A program made the translations under genes and the position numbers. The notes under the pieces were generated by a model. It searched no databases. It was not told the DNA's origin and saw nothing but the letters and a program-made list of their open reading frames with translations. DNA of 15,333 bases from Candidatus Thorarchaeota archaeon SMTZ1-83 (GTDB lineage: Archaea; Asgardarchaeota; Thorarchaeia; Thorarchaeales; Thorarchaeaceae), in assembly GCA_001563325.1 (NCBI GenBank), contig LRSK01000226.1, forward strand, positions 1 through 15,333, read 5' to 3'. Within the stretch, counting starts at the first letter, position 1. Each line of letters opens with the position of its first letter. Of this stretch, positions 7,676-13,712 are shown piece after piece.

Positions 7676-7682
7676 TTTATAT
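7676..7682 (+). promoter_or_regulatory. Archaeal TATA box of tRNA-Phe
   Basis: TTTATAT lies 32-39 bases before the first base of tRNA-Phe, the spacing expected for an archaeal box A with a short 5' leader. Confidence 0.6.
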
Positions 7683-7714
7683 CCGGAAGCCAAAAGGCTT
7701 GAAAACGAAAGCGT

Positions 7715-7791
7715 GCCGCGGTAGATCAGCCAGGGAGATCGCACGGCTGAAGACCGTGTTGTCCGCGGTTCAAATCCGCGCCGCGGCACCA
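7715..7791 (+). tRNA. tRNA-Phe (GAA), CCA encoded, no intron
   Basis: The cloverleaf folds completely. Acceptor GCCGCGG pairs with CCGCGGC at 7781-7787. The D-stem is GATC/GATC. The anticodon stem CACGG/CCGTG encloses the loop CTGAAGA with anticodon GAA. The T-stem CGCGG/CCGCG has the loop TTCAAAT. The discriminator is A at 7788 and CCA is encoded at 7789-7791. It is uninterrupted. It decodes UUC/UUU. Confidence 0.97.
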
Positions 7792-7851
7792 ATTGCCATC
7801 ACTTTTAGGCAGTCATCCTTACATACGCTTGTGGATTGAGGGAGAAGAAGG

Positions 7852-8091
7852 ATGACTGAAGCTTGGGGCTTGCTTCCGCTGGCGGCGGATGAGAGCGATT
7901 GCATCATGGTGCTACTATCGATGTTTGTTCTTGTCGTGCTAGTTGTCAGTATCTTCCTGGTATTCTCTACCGAGGTTGCCCTGCTCGTGAGTGCTATGAT
8001 TCTGGTAGCATTTCTATACGCTCTCATGGAGAATAGAAGGATGTCAAAATCTCATGCTGAACAGCCAAAAAAGAGAATGGTGGGGACTTGA
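7852..8091 (+). CDS. 79-residue membrane mini-protein with two helices
   Basis: The product has a short N-terminus and two adjacent hydrophobic segments (about residues 18-38 and 41-59), followed by a basic C-terminal tail, forming a helical hairpin. A GGGAG-containing purine run lies just before the ATG. I recognise no family. The stop codon lies inside a perfect 17-base palindrome, and the gene converges on the HAAS-domain gene with an 18-base gap. It is plausible as a real gene because of the ribosome binding site and composition, but it is short. Confidence 0.5.
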   Translation: MTEAWGLLPLAADESDCIMVLLSMFVLVVLVVSIFLVFSTEVALLVSAMILVAFLYALMENRRMSKSHAEQPKKRMVGT

Positions 8092-8098
8092 AGTCCCC
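8082..8098. terminator. Perfect palindrome between convergent genes
   Basis: GGGGACTT-G-AAGTCCCC spans the stop codon of the mini-protein gene and reaches to 12 bases from the end of the convergent HAAS-domain gene. A symmetric hairpin at such a site could stop or protect both transcripts. Archaeal termination mostly relies on T-runs, so the role is inferred and weak. Confidence 0.35.
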
Positions 8099-8109
8099 AA
8101 AGTAGACAA

Positions 8110-9219
8110 TCAGTCTTCAGACTCTTGGTATCCATCGTGATAGACCCTGTAGTTTGGATTCTGGTTCGAAACCAGCTTCGTGCGCCGACGTGGCCTCCTC
8201 AAGGATTTCTTGCTCCAGTCACCTTGCCACCAAAGCCCTCTACCACGATTGAGATACATGGGCACCTTTATGGATGCCACAATGAGTCTCCATGCACTGG
8301 TCACCACGATCATGAAGATGATGAACATCCAGATCCAGTCAAATGGTATGAAAGGTATCTCGTTCTGAACGAAGAACTCGGTCAGGTTGAATAGACTCCA
8401 TGTACCGTTGTTGTTGACCCAAGCATACTCCAATGGGAACCCAACGTTGATTAGAACCGTCGAGAACAGAATCCAGATGACACCTAGGCCAGCCTCGAAG
8501 ATGAGGTTGACGTTGTTCTCACCAGCAACTAGGAATAGTGCGCCTTTCAACGCTCCTACGAACAGCAACCCAGCCACCGCACCAACAAATGGTGCGAATG
8601 CTGACGAGTAGAGCATCTGGAGTTGTGGCATGAGAATGAAGAACCCGAAACCAACTCCAAACACAAGTTCTCCAGCTGCATCAGAACGCGCCTTGGGCTT
8701 GAAACCCTCAGTCCCAATCCCGAAGAAACTCTCCAGGAGTGTCTTCTCTGAAGGCATCTTGTTTCTGTCTGCAAGCGAAATGCCTCCGAATATGAGAAGA
8801 ACGAAGATGATGTTGACGAGGATGCTGATGGGGAGGCTGAATGGCCAGTTCTCAACCGAAGCAATGATACCGATTGGAACCAGGATAGCGGCTCCAATCA
8901 CATAGGCCGCTATTGAGAAGGCAATCCCGAAACCCACGAGCACTCCCAAGATCCGTAGCACCGGCTGTGTGTACTCCGACGGAACCGGCCCGACTTTCTT
9001 TCCTGTCCCGGCATACTCGTTGGCTGCAGCCTTCGGGTCGCCCATTCGTTCAATGGCCATCAGTGCAGAGCCTGCAGTCATTTGTCCCCCGCCGACTGCC
9101 TCAGCCTCTTCGATTAGATGAGTACGCATTTCCATAAGCAAGTCCTCACTAGCCAAGGGCAAGTAGACTTTCACTCTCTCCAAGTATTCCTCTATTAGCT
9201 TCATTGGGTCCTTAGTCAT
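8110..9219 (-). CDS. HAAS-domain multi-pass membrane protein, partner of PadR
   Basis: Residues 4-75 match the HAAS signalling domain, a small helical domain: an E-Y-L-x-R-V helix, L-x-E-M-R-x-H-L-x-E-E-A-E, and A-x-x-R-M-G-D-P-x-x-A-A-x-E-Y. It is commonly followed by membrane helices and commonly encoded next to PadR regulators. Residues 87-330 hold about seven hydrophobic segments, and the last 50 residues are a basic cytoplasmic tail. The start ATG at 9219 overlaps the PadR stop codon as ATGA, so translation is coupled. The protein probably senses or alters an envelope state under PadR control. This role is inferred from the recurrent gene pair, not from catalytic residues, of which I see none. 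Confidence 0.82.
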   Translation of the reverse strand: MTKDPMKLIEEYLERVKVYLPLASEDLLMEMRTHLIEEAEAVGGGQMTAGSALMAIERMGDPKAAANEYAGTGKKVGPVPSEYTQPVLRILGVLVGFGIAFSIAAYVIGAAILVPIGIIASVENWPFSLPISILVNIIFVLLIFGGISLADRNKMPSEKTLLESFFGIGTEGFKPKARSDAAGELVFGVGFGFFILMPQLQMLYSSAFAPFVGAVAGLLFVGALKGALFLVAGENNVNLIFEAGLGVIWILFSTVLINVGFPLEYAWVNNNGTWSLFNLTEFFVQNEIPFIPFDWIWMFIIFMIVVTSAWRLIVASIKVPMYLNRGRGLWWQGDWSKKSLRRPRRRTKLVSNQNPNYRVYHDGYQESED

Positions 9220-9575
9220 TGCATTCCAACCCCCGTTGTGATTTCATTCATTTCACGTGATAGTACGTCCCAGGTCCTTGACATCATCTCGAGAGCGCGA
9301 CGTCCCTCATCGGACAGGGCGTAGTATTTTTTGGGTCTGGTTTCGATTTCATAATCCCATTCAGAGTGAAGCAGGCCCCGCTTCTCCATCCTGCGGAGTA
9401 GCGGGTATACTGTCCCCTGCTCAAGCTGCAGGAAAGAAACCTTCTGTTCTAGTCGTTTCACCAGCTCATAGCCGTAGGCTGGCTCTCTCTTGAGAAGGGC
9501 AAGTATAGCTAGTGTTACAGCGCCGCGCTTCACTTCCTTAGCCCACCTGTCCATTTCTTGATCTGCCTTCGACAT
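9216..9575 (-). CDS. PadR family transcriptional regulator
   Basis: The 119-residue protein is a winged-helix regulator of the PadR type. The wHTH spans about residues 17-92, with Y-G-Y-E-L at 34-38, the recognition-helix segment G-T-V-Y-P-L-L-R-R-M-E at 54-64, and the wing R-P-K-K-Y-Y-A-L-S-D-E-G at 80-91. A C-terminal helix serves for dimerisation. I prefer ATG 9575, with GGTGA five bases before it, to GTG 9584. It is the first gene of a two-gene operon with the HAAS-domain membrane protein. Tandem dyads at 9637-9663 upstream are a likely binding site, which would make it autoregulated. The inducer is unknown. Confidence 0.92.
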   Translation of the reverse strand: MSKADQEMDRWAKEVKRGAVTLAILALLKREPAYGYELVKRLEQKVSFLQLEQGTVYPLLRRMEKRGLLHSEWDYEIETRPKKYYALSDEGRRALEMMSRTWDVLSREMNEITTGVGMQ

Positions 9576-9636
9576 TTGATTCACCAGTGTTGTTTCCGTG
9601 TTTCGTTGTGTACATGTGTATCACACACTATTTGTT

Positions 9637-9663
9637 ATATACTATGTATGATATACTATGTAT
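9637..9663 (-). promoter_or_regulatory. Tandem 13-base dyads, probable PadR operator/promoter
   Basis: ATATACTATGTAT occurs twice, at 9637-9649 and 9651-9663, a period of 14 bases. Each copy contains the inverted repeat ATAC-N3-GTAT. They lie 62-88 bases before the PadR start in AT-rich DNA that would also supply the TATA box. A further dyad TGTG-TATCA-CACA lies nearer the gene (about 9615-9628). The repeats are seen directly; PadR binding is inferred from position and from the usual autoregulation of this family. Confidence 0.5.
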
Positions 9664-9720
9664 TACTTAATAAAGCTTGCTAGGTGAGCAAAGTCAAACG
9701 CGATATGTCAAGAAGAGAAG

Positions 9721-10092
9721 TCATGTATCCTCATTTGGCCCCTTGTCATCAGCAGCATAATGGTTGGGCCGTTGATGCCAAGTAGAAAGACGAGACCACA
9801 ACATAATGGTGAATGGGACCTTTATCTCGGCCGCGTCAGTCTTCTTTCCTTCTTGTTCCACCGGGGGTCCGCGTGTTCGGAAATGCGCGTCTTTGTCAGA
9901 CGGAAACTTGAAACTGGTGTGAACAAAGCCGTCTCGTCGGATCCAGGGGGTTTCTCTGAAATCTACAGCTATCACTTCGGCGCGCGTAGGTGTTCTCTTG
10001 AGAGCTTCATCAGCGGAGTACTTCTGCTTTCGATCGATAATCTCAGAAACGAAAACCAGAGCAATGTACACCAAAATCAGTGCTCGAAGCAT
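9721..10092 (-). CDS. Hypothetical protein with N-terminal membrane anchor
   Basis: The 123-residue frame starts with a hydrophobic helix (about residues 2-18) and is then hydrophilic, so it is probably a signal-anchored extracytoplasmic or cytoplasmic domain. AGGA lies eight bases before the ATG. The middle (about residues 35-75) looks protein-like, while the last 40 residues have weaker composition, so the gene could be truncated or frameshifted. A plus-strand frame (9760-10161) competes, but it has no ribosome binding site and an odd composition. No family is recognised. Confidence 0.45.
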   Translation of the reverse strand: MLRALILVYIALVFVSEIIDRKQKYSADEALKRTPTRAEVIAVDFRETPWIRRDGFVHTSFKFPSDKDAHFRTRGPPVEQEGKKTDAAEIKVPFTIMLWSRLSTWHQRPNHYAADDKGPNEDT

Positions 10093-10278
10093 ATCGGTTT
10101 TCCTACTGGACTACCCAGTTTGAAGCCATCCTCATGCGTATGTTCTCAGCTTCAGCCTTAAACCTTCGCTCGGACAAGGAGCGCTTTGATAGTCAGCGCA
10201 ACTGCTCAAGGAACAGTGAAACCGCAAGTATATCTGAGAGAAACAGGGGAGAATCAGACAGCCAGTCTGTGGGTGCTC

Positions 10279-10728
10279 ATGATGGATATTGACAGGGTCA
10301 TAGTTGGCGTGAAGTTGCTCTCTCCCGGTGCGAAGATTCCTAGGCTTGCAAATGAGGGAGATGTGGCATTCGATCTATATTCAGTTGTGGACCATGTTCT
10401 CGAACCCGGTGCAAGGTATGCTGTGCCCACCGGCATCTCTGTTGAAATACCTCCGGGTTATGAAGGACAAGTCAGACCAAGAAGCGGGCTCGCGTTGGAG
10501 CACGGGGTGACTGTGCTAAATGCTCCTGGCACAATTGACAGTGGATACCGTGGTGAGGTGAAGTCTGTCCTAATCAACCATGGGAATGAACCGTTCAAGA
10601 TTACCAAGGGAATGCGGATCAGTCAGCTGGCGATTCGTCGAGTGCCTAAGGCGCTCCTAGAGGTTGTTGAAACCCTTGAAGAGTCCGAACGTGGAGAGGG
10701 GGGTTTCGGAAGCACGGGACTAGACTAG
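10279..10728 (+). CDS. dut: dUTP diphosphatase (trimeric dUTPase)
   Basis: The enzyme hydrolyses dUTP to dUMP and pyrophosphate, which keeps uracil out of DNA and supplies dUMP for dTMP synthesis. All five motifs of trimeric dUTPases are present (numbering from ATG 10279): I, D-V-A-F-D-L-Y at 28-34; II, P-R-S-G-L-A at 67-72; III, G-T-I-D-S-G-Y-R-G-E at 84-93 with the catalytic Asp 87 and uracil-gating Tyr 90; IV, M-R-I-S-Q at 112-116; V, R-G-E-G-G-F-G-S-T-G at 138-147. Its 149 residues are the normal size. An open frame continues upstream to 10186, but those 31 residues are unlike the family. ATG 10282 is an equally good start. No clear ribosome binding site is present. Confidence 0.95.
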   Translation: MMDIDRVIVGVKLLSPGAKIPRLANEGDVAFDLYSVVDHVLEPGARYAVPTGISVEIPPGYEGQVRPRSGLALEHGVTVLNAPGTIDSGYRGEVKSVLINHGNEPFKITKGMRISQLAIRRVPKALLEVVETLEESERGEGGFGSTGLD

Positions 10729-10749
10729 TGTGCCAGCCACGTCGCAACG

Positions 10750-10756
10750 TTTTTAA
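10750..10756 (+). promoter_or_regulatory. TATA-like box of tRNA-Val
   Basis: TTTTTAA lies 31-37 bases before the first base of tRNA-Val, in the short gap after dut. The spacing fits an archaeal box A. Confidence 0.5.
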
Positions 10757-10811
10757 TCGTCGGCCTCGGTGATGACGAACTTGAATGGGCCGGTGGTCTA
10801 GCCCGGCTATG

Positions 10812-10843
10812 AGTAGATTGGAGTCAATCCAATTAGCTAGAAA
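10812..10843 (+). other. Second, noncanonical intron in the D-arm of tRNA-Val
   Basis: This 32-base insertion separates D-arm position 23 or 24 from the rest; the exact point is ambiguous because both junctions carry an A. It folds internally through ATTGG (10817-10821)/CCAAT (10829-10833). Three of the four base pairs of the central helix are present, so it is a relaxed rather than a canonical bulge-helix-bulge. Confidence 0.6.
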
Positions 10844-10857
10844 ATACCGCATTGACA

Positions 10858-10887
10858 TGCGAGCCTGACTTCCACGCACGCTCAAAC
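10858..10887 (+). other. Canonical 37/38 intron of tRNA-Val
   Basis: The 30-base intron starts after position 37 of the anticodon loop. Central helix TTGA (10852-10855) with TCAA (10882-10885), bulge CA|T on the 5' side, bulge AC|G on the 3' side, inner helix GCG/CGC and outer anticodon stem together form an hBHBh' motif, the substrate of the archaeal tRNA splicing endonuclease. Confidence 0.85.
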
Positions 10888-10953
10888 GTGCGGTGGTCAC
10901 GTGTTCAAATCACGTCCGGCCCACCATCTATTTCTCGTTCGACGCTGATTCTC

Positions 10954-12270
10954 TTATGCCAAAGTAACCCATTCTTTTTGAAGCTCTAACATTTCATCTA
11001 GAAATGCATTGATGAGGTGTTTGCGTGGAAAATTCGGGTCTGCTTGAAGAGCCTGCACGGCATAATCTCTAGACTTGTTGAGAATGGCTTCTACCACTGA
11101 ATCTTGAACACCGACTTCTTCTCTAAGTAGATCGACCAGTGGTTCTGGATATTCTCCAAGCTCTATTCCATGTACTCCTGATCTATTGACAACTGCTGGG
11201 CACTCAACAATTGAATCTTGGGGAAGATTGGAGATTATGCCGTCATTTGGGAGATTCACTGACAACTCATGATGATTGCTATCTGACAGGATGCCTTCTA
11301 TTATTGGAATTGCTCGTTCGTCATCAGGTTTCACTGCTTTGTGTCCCTTTTTTCTTCTAAGATTGTAGCGAATCTGAAACCCTTTGAACCAGAGATATTT
11401 CCGATAGACAGAGTAGAAATTCTTGATACCTCTCAAATTGGCAACTTCTCTTGCCCATCCTATATACTCACCATAATGAGAATCGGTAGTATACGGCATG
11501 AATCCGAAGTTTTCCAGAATGTAGATTGTTAGATCAACTGGACGCGCCAGCCTTGATGTTAGGCTCCATCTCCATCTATTGAGGAACTTGACGCCCCTTC
11601 GCCGAATCTCAGGAATCAGATCCTTATCTGTATCCTTATGTCTAGCTTTGATTATGGACCCCATGTGATTCAATCCTCCACACCATAGGTCCATCTTGTC
11701 AAAAGGGATTTTCAGAATCCTCGGAAGAAGATCCTCGGCAAAATCAATCTCATGACAAAGACCGACCACCTTCAGATTAGGATATGCTCTTTCAATGGCC
11801 AAGAGGATTCTAGACATTGGATTGGAGTAGTTTATGAAAACAGCATAAGGACAGAGTCTGTTGATATCTTCACAGATGTCAAGTATAGGTGGAACTATCC
11901 GAAATGAATGGAACATCCCTCCAGGCCCCCCGTTTTCCCCGTAGACCTGAGAGCTTCCATACTTCCATGGAATCTTCATATCCAAGTTCCACCAATAGAA
12001 CCTTGGGCCCACTTCAATGGAGTTGATTACGAAATCTGCTCCCCTCAAAGCTTCTTCACGTTTGGTTGTAGATTCCAACGTGAAATTCAGATTATCATGA
12101 TCGATCTTTGCTTGACATGCTTCTCTCGCTAATTCCAGATTATCGGCGTTTATATCAAGCAAACTCACATGAGCCCCCTCTAGAATATCAGAATTGAATA
12201 TGCTTCCGCAAGTTCCTAGACCGAACTGTAGACTTCCAGCACCAATTACTACAATCTTTGTAGATGACAT
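10954..12270 (-). CDS. Glycoside hydrolase family 4 (alpha-galactosidase/alpha-glucosidase-like, NAD- and metal-dependent)
   Basis: GH4 enzymes cleave glycosides by transient oxidation at C3, using NAD+ and a divalent metal, mostly Mn2+. The 438-residue product is of normal length. It shows the Rossmann loop G-A-G-S at 10-13, the N-S-I strand at 83-85, G-G-P-G-G at 114-118 as in alpha-galactosidase-type members, N-Y-S-N-P-M at 147-152, the metal ligands Cys 172 (G-L-C-H-E) and His 202 (G-L-N-H-M), and the D-S-H-Y-G-E-Y segment at 263-269. No signal peptide is present, so it acts on imported or internal glycosides. No sugar transporter is adjacent, and the gene sits alone between tRNA-Val and a tRNA fragment, with lower GC than its neighbours. 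Substrate specificity cannot be decided from sequence alone. Confidence 0.92.
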   Translation of the reverse strand: MSSTKIVVIGAGSLQFGLGTCGSIFNSDILEGAHVSLLDINADNLELAREACQAKIDHDNLNFTLESTTKREEALRGADFVINSIEVGPRFYWWNLDMKIPWKYGSSQVYGENGGPGGMFHSFRIVPPILDICEDINRLCPYAVFINYSNPMSRILLAIERAYPNLKVVGLCHEIDFAEDLLPRILKIPFDKMDLWCGGLNHMGSIIKARHKDTDKDLIPEIRRRGVKFLNRWRWSLTSRLARPVDLTIYILENFGFMPYTTDSHYGEYIGWAREVANLRGIKNFYSVYRKYLWFKGFQIRYNLRRKKGHKAVKPDDERAIPIIEGILSDSNHHELSVNLPNDGIISNLPQDSIVECPAVVNRSGVHGIELGEYPEPLVDLLREEVGVQDSVVEAILNKSRDYAVQALQADPNFPRKHLINAFLDEMLELQKEWVTLA

Positions 12271-12352
12271 CAGAAGCTCACTTCTTGGACTTCACATTAA
12301 GCTATCTCACGTGAAGTGCGAACATCTAGCGTAATTAAGTAATTCATGGAAA

Positions 12353-12393
12353 CAGTGCGATGGCCACGGGTTCAAATCACATCCGGCCCACCA
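12353..12393 (+). pseudogene. Diverged 3' end of tRNA-Val (att-like remnant)
   Basis: Forty-one bases from anticodon position 36 to CCA match the spliced tRNA-Val of this window with four substitutions and no gap. The T-loop TTCAAAT and the acceptor end CCGGCCC-A-CCA are intact, but two T-stem pairs are lost and no 5' half can be found upstream. It follows the spliced, not the intron-bearing, sequence at the 37/38 junction. Confidence 0.85.
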
Positions 12394-12416
12394 ACTCTAG
12401 TCTGGATCGTCTCCGA

Positions 12417-12443
12417 GTGACATTCTCCGAAATGAGATGTCAC
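12417..12443. other. Stem-loop just behind the tRNA remnant
   Basis: GTGACAT pairs with ATGTCAC, then CTC with GAG after one bulged T, around the loop CGAAAT. The 27 bases form a stable hairpin in otherwise non-coding DNA. The role is unknown: terminator, processing signal or small RNA. Confidence 0.45.
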
Positions 12444-12514
12444 CAGGCTTTGGCCTTTGCTGTCAAGAATGGATAGATTTCGAATAATCAGACACCATCG
12501 ACCACGTGGCTTCG

Positions 12515-12558
12515 GTCGGGAGGTATCTACGACTTCTTAAAGCATTGTAGTTCCCGAC
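12515..12558. other. Imperfect stem-loop at the 3' end of the 174-residue hypothetical gene
   Basis: GTCGGGA (12515-12521) pairs with TCCCGAC (12552-12558), and CTAC (12527-12530) with GTAG (12547-12550), around an AT-rich loop. It begins at the stop codon of the minus-strand gene, so it would form the 3' end of that transcript. Confidence 0.4.
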
Positions 12559-13082
12559 TAGAAGAACATCCCGGCTCGCTCAGGATACCGTTTTCTGAAC
12601 GTAGTTCTTGCAGAACGGTCGAGTGATTCCTGAATTCGCAGGATTTCTGGACTGAGGGACCCGAGGTTCGGTCTGTGGAGAATGGGACCACTAAGAAGGT
12701 GTTCAACGGAACTTCCTCTGACCTTCGAGGGGCTCATAGGTTCTCTCTTGATCACTTCACCAAAATCAAACCTTGGCCTACTTGAGTCGGTCAACGATTC
12801 GATGATTCTCTGTATGTCAACATCAGACAATGGCCTTAAACCAAACTCAGGGGTCGACTTCAGCGACTTGACCACGTTGTCGTCTTTGGTCATCTCAACG
12901 CCCGAGCCGGTGAACTCGAAAGGGTTTAGAGATATCAGCTTAAGCTGGAAGACAGAGTCAGGTCCAACAACTAGCATCTCGCCTCTAGGAGTATGCATGA
13001 CCCTCCAGTTTCGTGGGTGCTTCTCATATCGTTCCAGAATACGAGGGACTATGTCCTCTACTGGCTCTACTTTGGTCACCAT
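12558..13082 (-). CDS. Hypothetical soluble protein, 174 residues
   Basis: The product is hydrophilic, with no membrane segment and no cysteine pair. A helical N-terminus (I-V-P-R-I-L-E-R-Y-E-K-H-P) is followed by a beta-rich part (about residues 25-65), and the rest is charged with several S/T-P sites. I recognise no family. The overlapping plus-strand frame (12682-13092) has shadow-like composition. It is the last of four minus-strand genes, with a 120-base gap upstream, and a stem-loop follows the stop codon. Confidence 0.6.
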   Translation of the reverse strand: MVTKVEPVEDIVPRILERYEKHPRNWRVMHTPRGEMLVVGPDSVFQLKLISLNPFEFTGSGVEMTKDDNVVKSLKSTPEFGLRPLSDVDIQRIIESLTDSSRPRFDFGEVIKREPMSPSKVRGSSVEHLLSGPILHRPNLGSLSPEILRIQESLDRSARTTFRKRYPERAGMFF

Positions 13083-13202
13083 TCTTCAATAGAATATCCG
13101 CTGGTGGACTGATAATAGTGTTGTTTCGGACAGAAACAGTGCTACCTCGCTTGATTAACCTAGGACACGCTAGTACAGCGGCAAGAAGTCGCTGACCATA
13201 TT

Positions 13203-13685
13203 CTAAGGCCGCATCACCAAGGCTTCTCCAATTGAGGGCTCCGTTTCCACAGTTCCGCGAATCAGGTTCCCCTCTGAGCCAAGTCTTGCCATAATTTGTG
13301 TGATGTGATGATCTATCTCCTGAGTCTGCTCATTCCAGTCTTTCGACGTGTCGCATAAGTTGTTGTAGTCCAGAACATGCTTGAAGGTTAGGGCTATGCC
13401 ATTGACTCTGACACCGAGAGCTGTCAGAGTCACCCTTCGTAATCGTTTCTTATCATCCAAGAATGGGCTGTGGAAGTATTCAGGAGAATACAACACAAGA
13501 ACCGCTCCCTTTGCGAACATCTCGAAATCGGAGTAGTCGTCAAGTACTACAGGCGGAATTGATGTCGGATTCTCTTTGCTCATTTCTTTCAACTCACGCA
13601 TTGCTCCATAGGCACCCTCTGGCCCCTTGGTTTCCAGTGGAGAAACAGAGGGCCATGTCCTAGGATGAGCTTGAAAGCCACGCAT
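13203..13685 (-). CDS. Hypothetical protein, probably leaderless, 160 residues
   Basis: The frame is open up to 13838, but that extension overlaps the next gene and runs through an AT-rich promoter-like stretch, so I place the start at ATG 13685. A TTTATAAG box (mRNA sense) at 13705-13712 is centred about 24 bases upstream, which fits a leaderless transcript beginning at or near the ATG. ATG 13691 is the alternative. The product is soluble, with a middle part (about residues 45-100) that looks like an alpha/beta fold and a C-terminal G-T-V-E-T-E-P-S-I-G-E-A segment. It has no motif that I recognise. Confidence 0.55.
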   Translation of the reverse strand: MRGFQAHPRTWPSVSPLETKGPEGAYGAMRELKEMSKENPTSIPPVVLDDYSDFEMFAKGAVLVLYSPEYFHSPFLDDKKRLRRVTLTALGVRVNGIALTFKHVLDYNNLCDTSKDWNEQTQEIDHHITQIMARLGSEGNLIRGTVETEPSIGEALVMRP

Positions 13686-13704
13686 AAGCATATATACTAT
13701 ACTA

Positions 13705-13712
13705 CTTATAAA
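13705..13712 (-). promoter_or_regulatory. TATA box for the 160-residue hypothetical gene
   Basis: TTTATAAG on the minus strand stands in a run of about 70 AT-rich bases (13683-13760). Its centre is about 24 bases from ATG 13685, close to the archaeal TATA-to-start distance, and no Shine-Dalgarno sequence is present. Confidence 0.55.

Larger units (their letters stand above)
10787..10926 (+). tRNA. tRNA-Val (GAC) with two introns, CCA encoded
   Basis: Acceptor GGGCCGG (10787-10793) pairs with CCGGCCC (10916-10922), followed by A and CCA at 10924-10926. The T-stem ACGTG/CACGT has the loop TTCAAAT. The anticodon stem CCGCA (10847-10851)/TGCGG (10889-10893) holds the loop TTGACA-G, with GAC at 10854-10856. 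The loop is broken after position 37 by a 30-base intron, 10858-10887. Its bulge-helix-bulge is exact: helix TTGA/TCAA, bulges CAT and ACG. A second insertion of 32 bases, 10812-10843, interrupts the D-arm; removing it gives the usual TATGATACC. Around it, GCTA (10806-10809) faces TAGA (10838-10841) with three-base bulges TGA and AAA, a relaxed splice motif with one mismatch. The spliced length is 78 bases including CCA. Confidence 0.93.
10888..12393. mobile_element. Putative remnant of a tRNA-Val-targeted integrated element
   Basis: The segment begins in the 3' exon of tRNA-Val and ends with a diverged direct copy of that exon (12353-12393), which is the arrangement left when a tyrosine recombinase inserts DNA into a tRNA gene. 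Between the copies lies about 1.4 kb with a single glycoside hydrolase family 4 gene and no integrase, so if it was an element it has decayed or was a satellite. Six 60-base lines that I counted in the gene gave about 42% GC, against 47-55% in three lines counted in neighbouring genes. The alternative is a decayed duplicate tRNA with a gene between. Confidence 0.42.

Noticed and set aside
8161..8175. CTGG-TTCGAAA-CCAG, a T-arm-like hairpin
   Set aside because: It lies inside the coding sequence of the HAAS-domain protein near its end, has no acceptor or anticodon arm nearby, and is explained by the codons.
9760..10161. 133-residue plus-strand frame
   Set aside because: It overlaps the minus-strand frame that has a ribosome binding site and an N-terminal anchor; it has no start signal and an irregular composition.
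10186..10278. N-terminal extension of dUTPase
   Set aside because: The 31 extra residues do not belong to the dUTPase fold, and ATG codons at 10279/10282 give the normal length.
12682..13092. 136-residue plus-strand frame
   Set aside because: It runs opposite the 174-residue hypothetical gene; its composition is Ser/Leu/Thr-rich and shadow-like, and the minus-strand product looks more like a protein.
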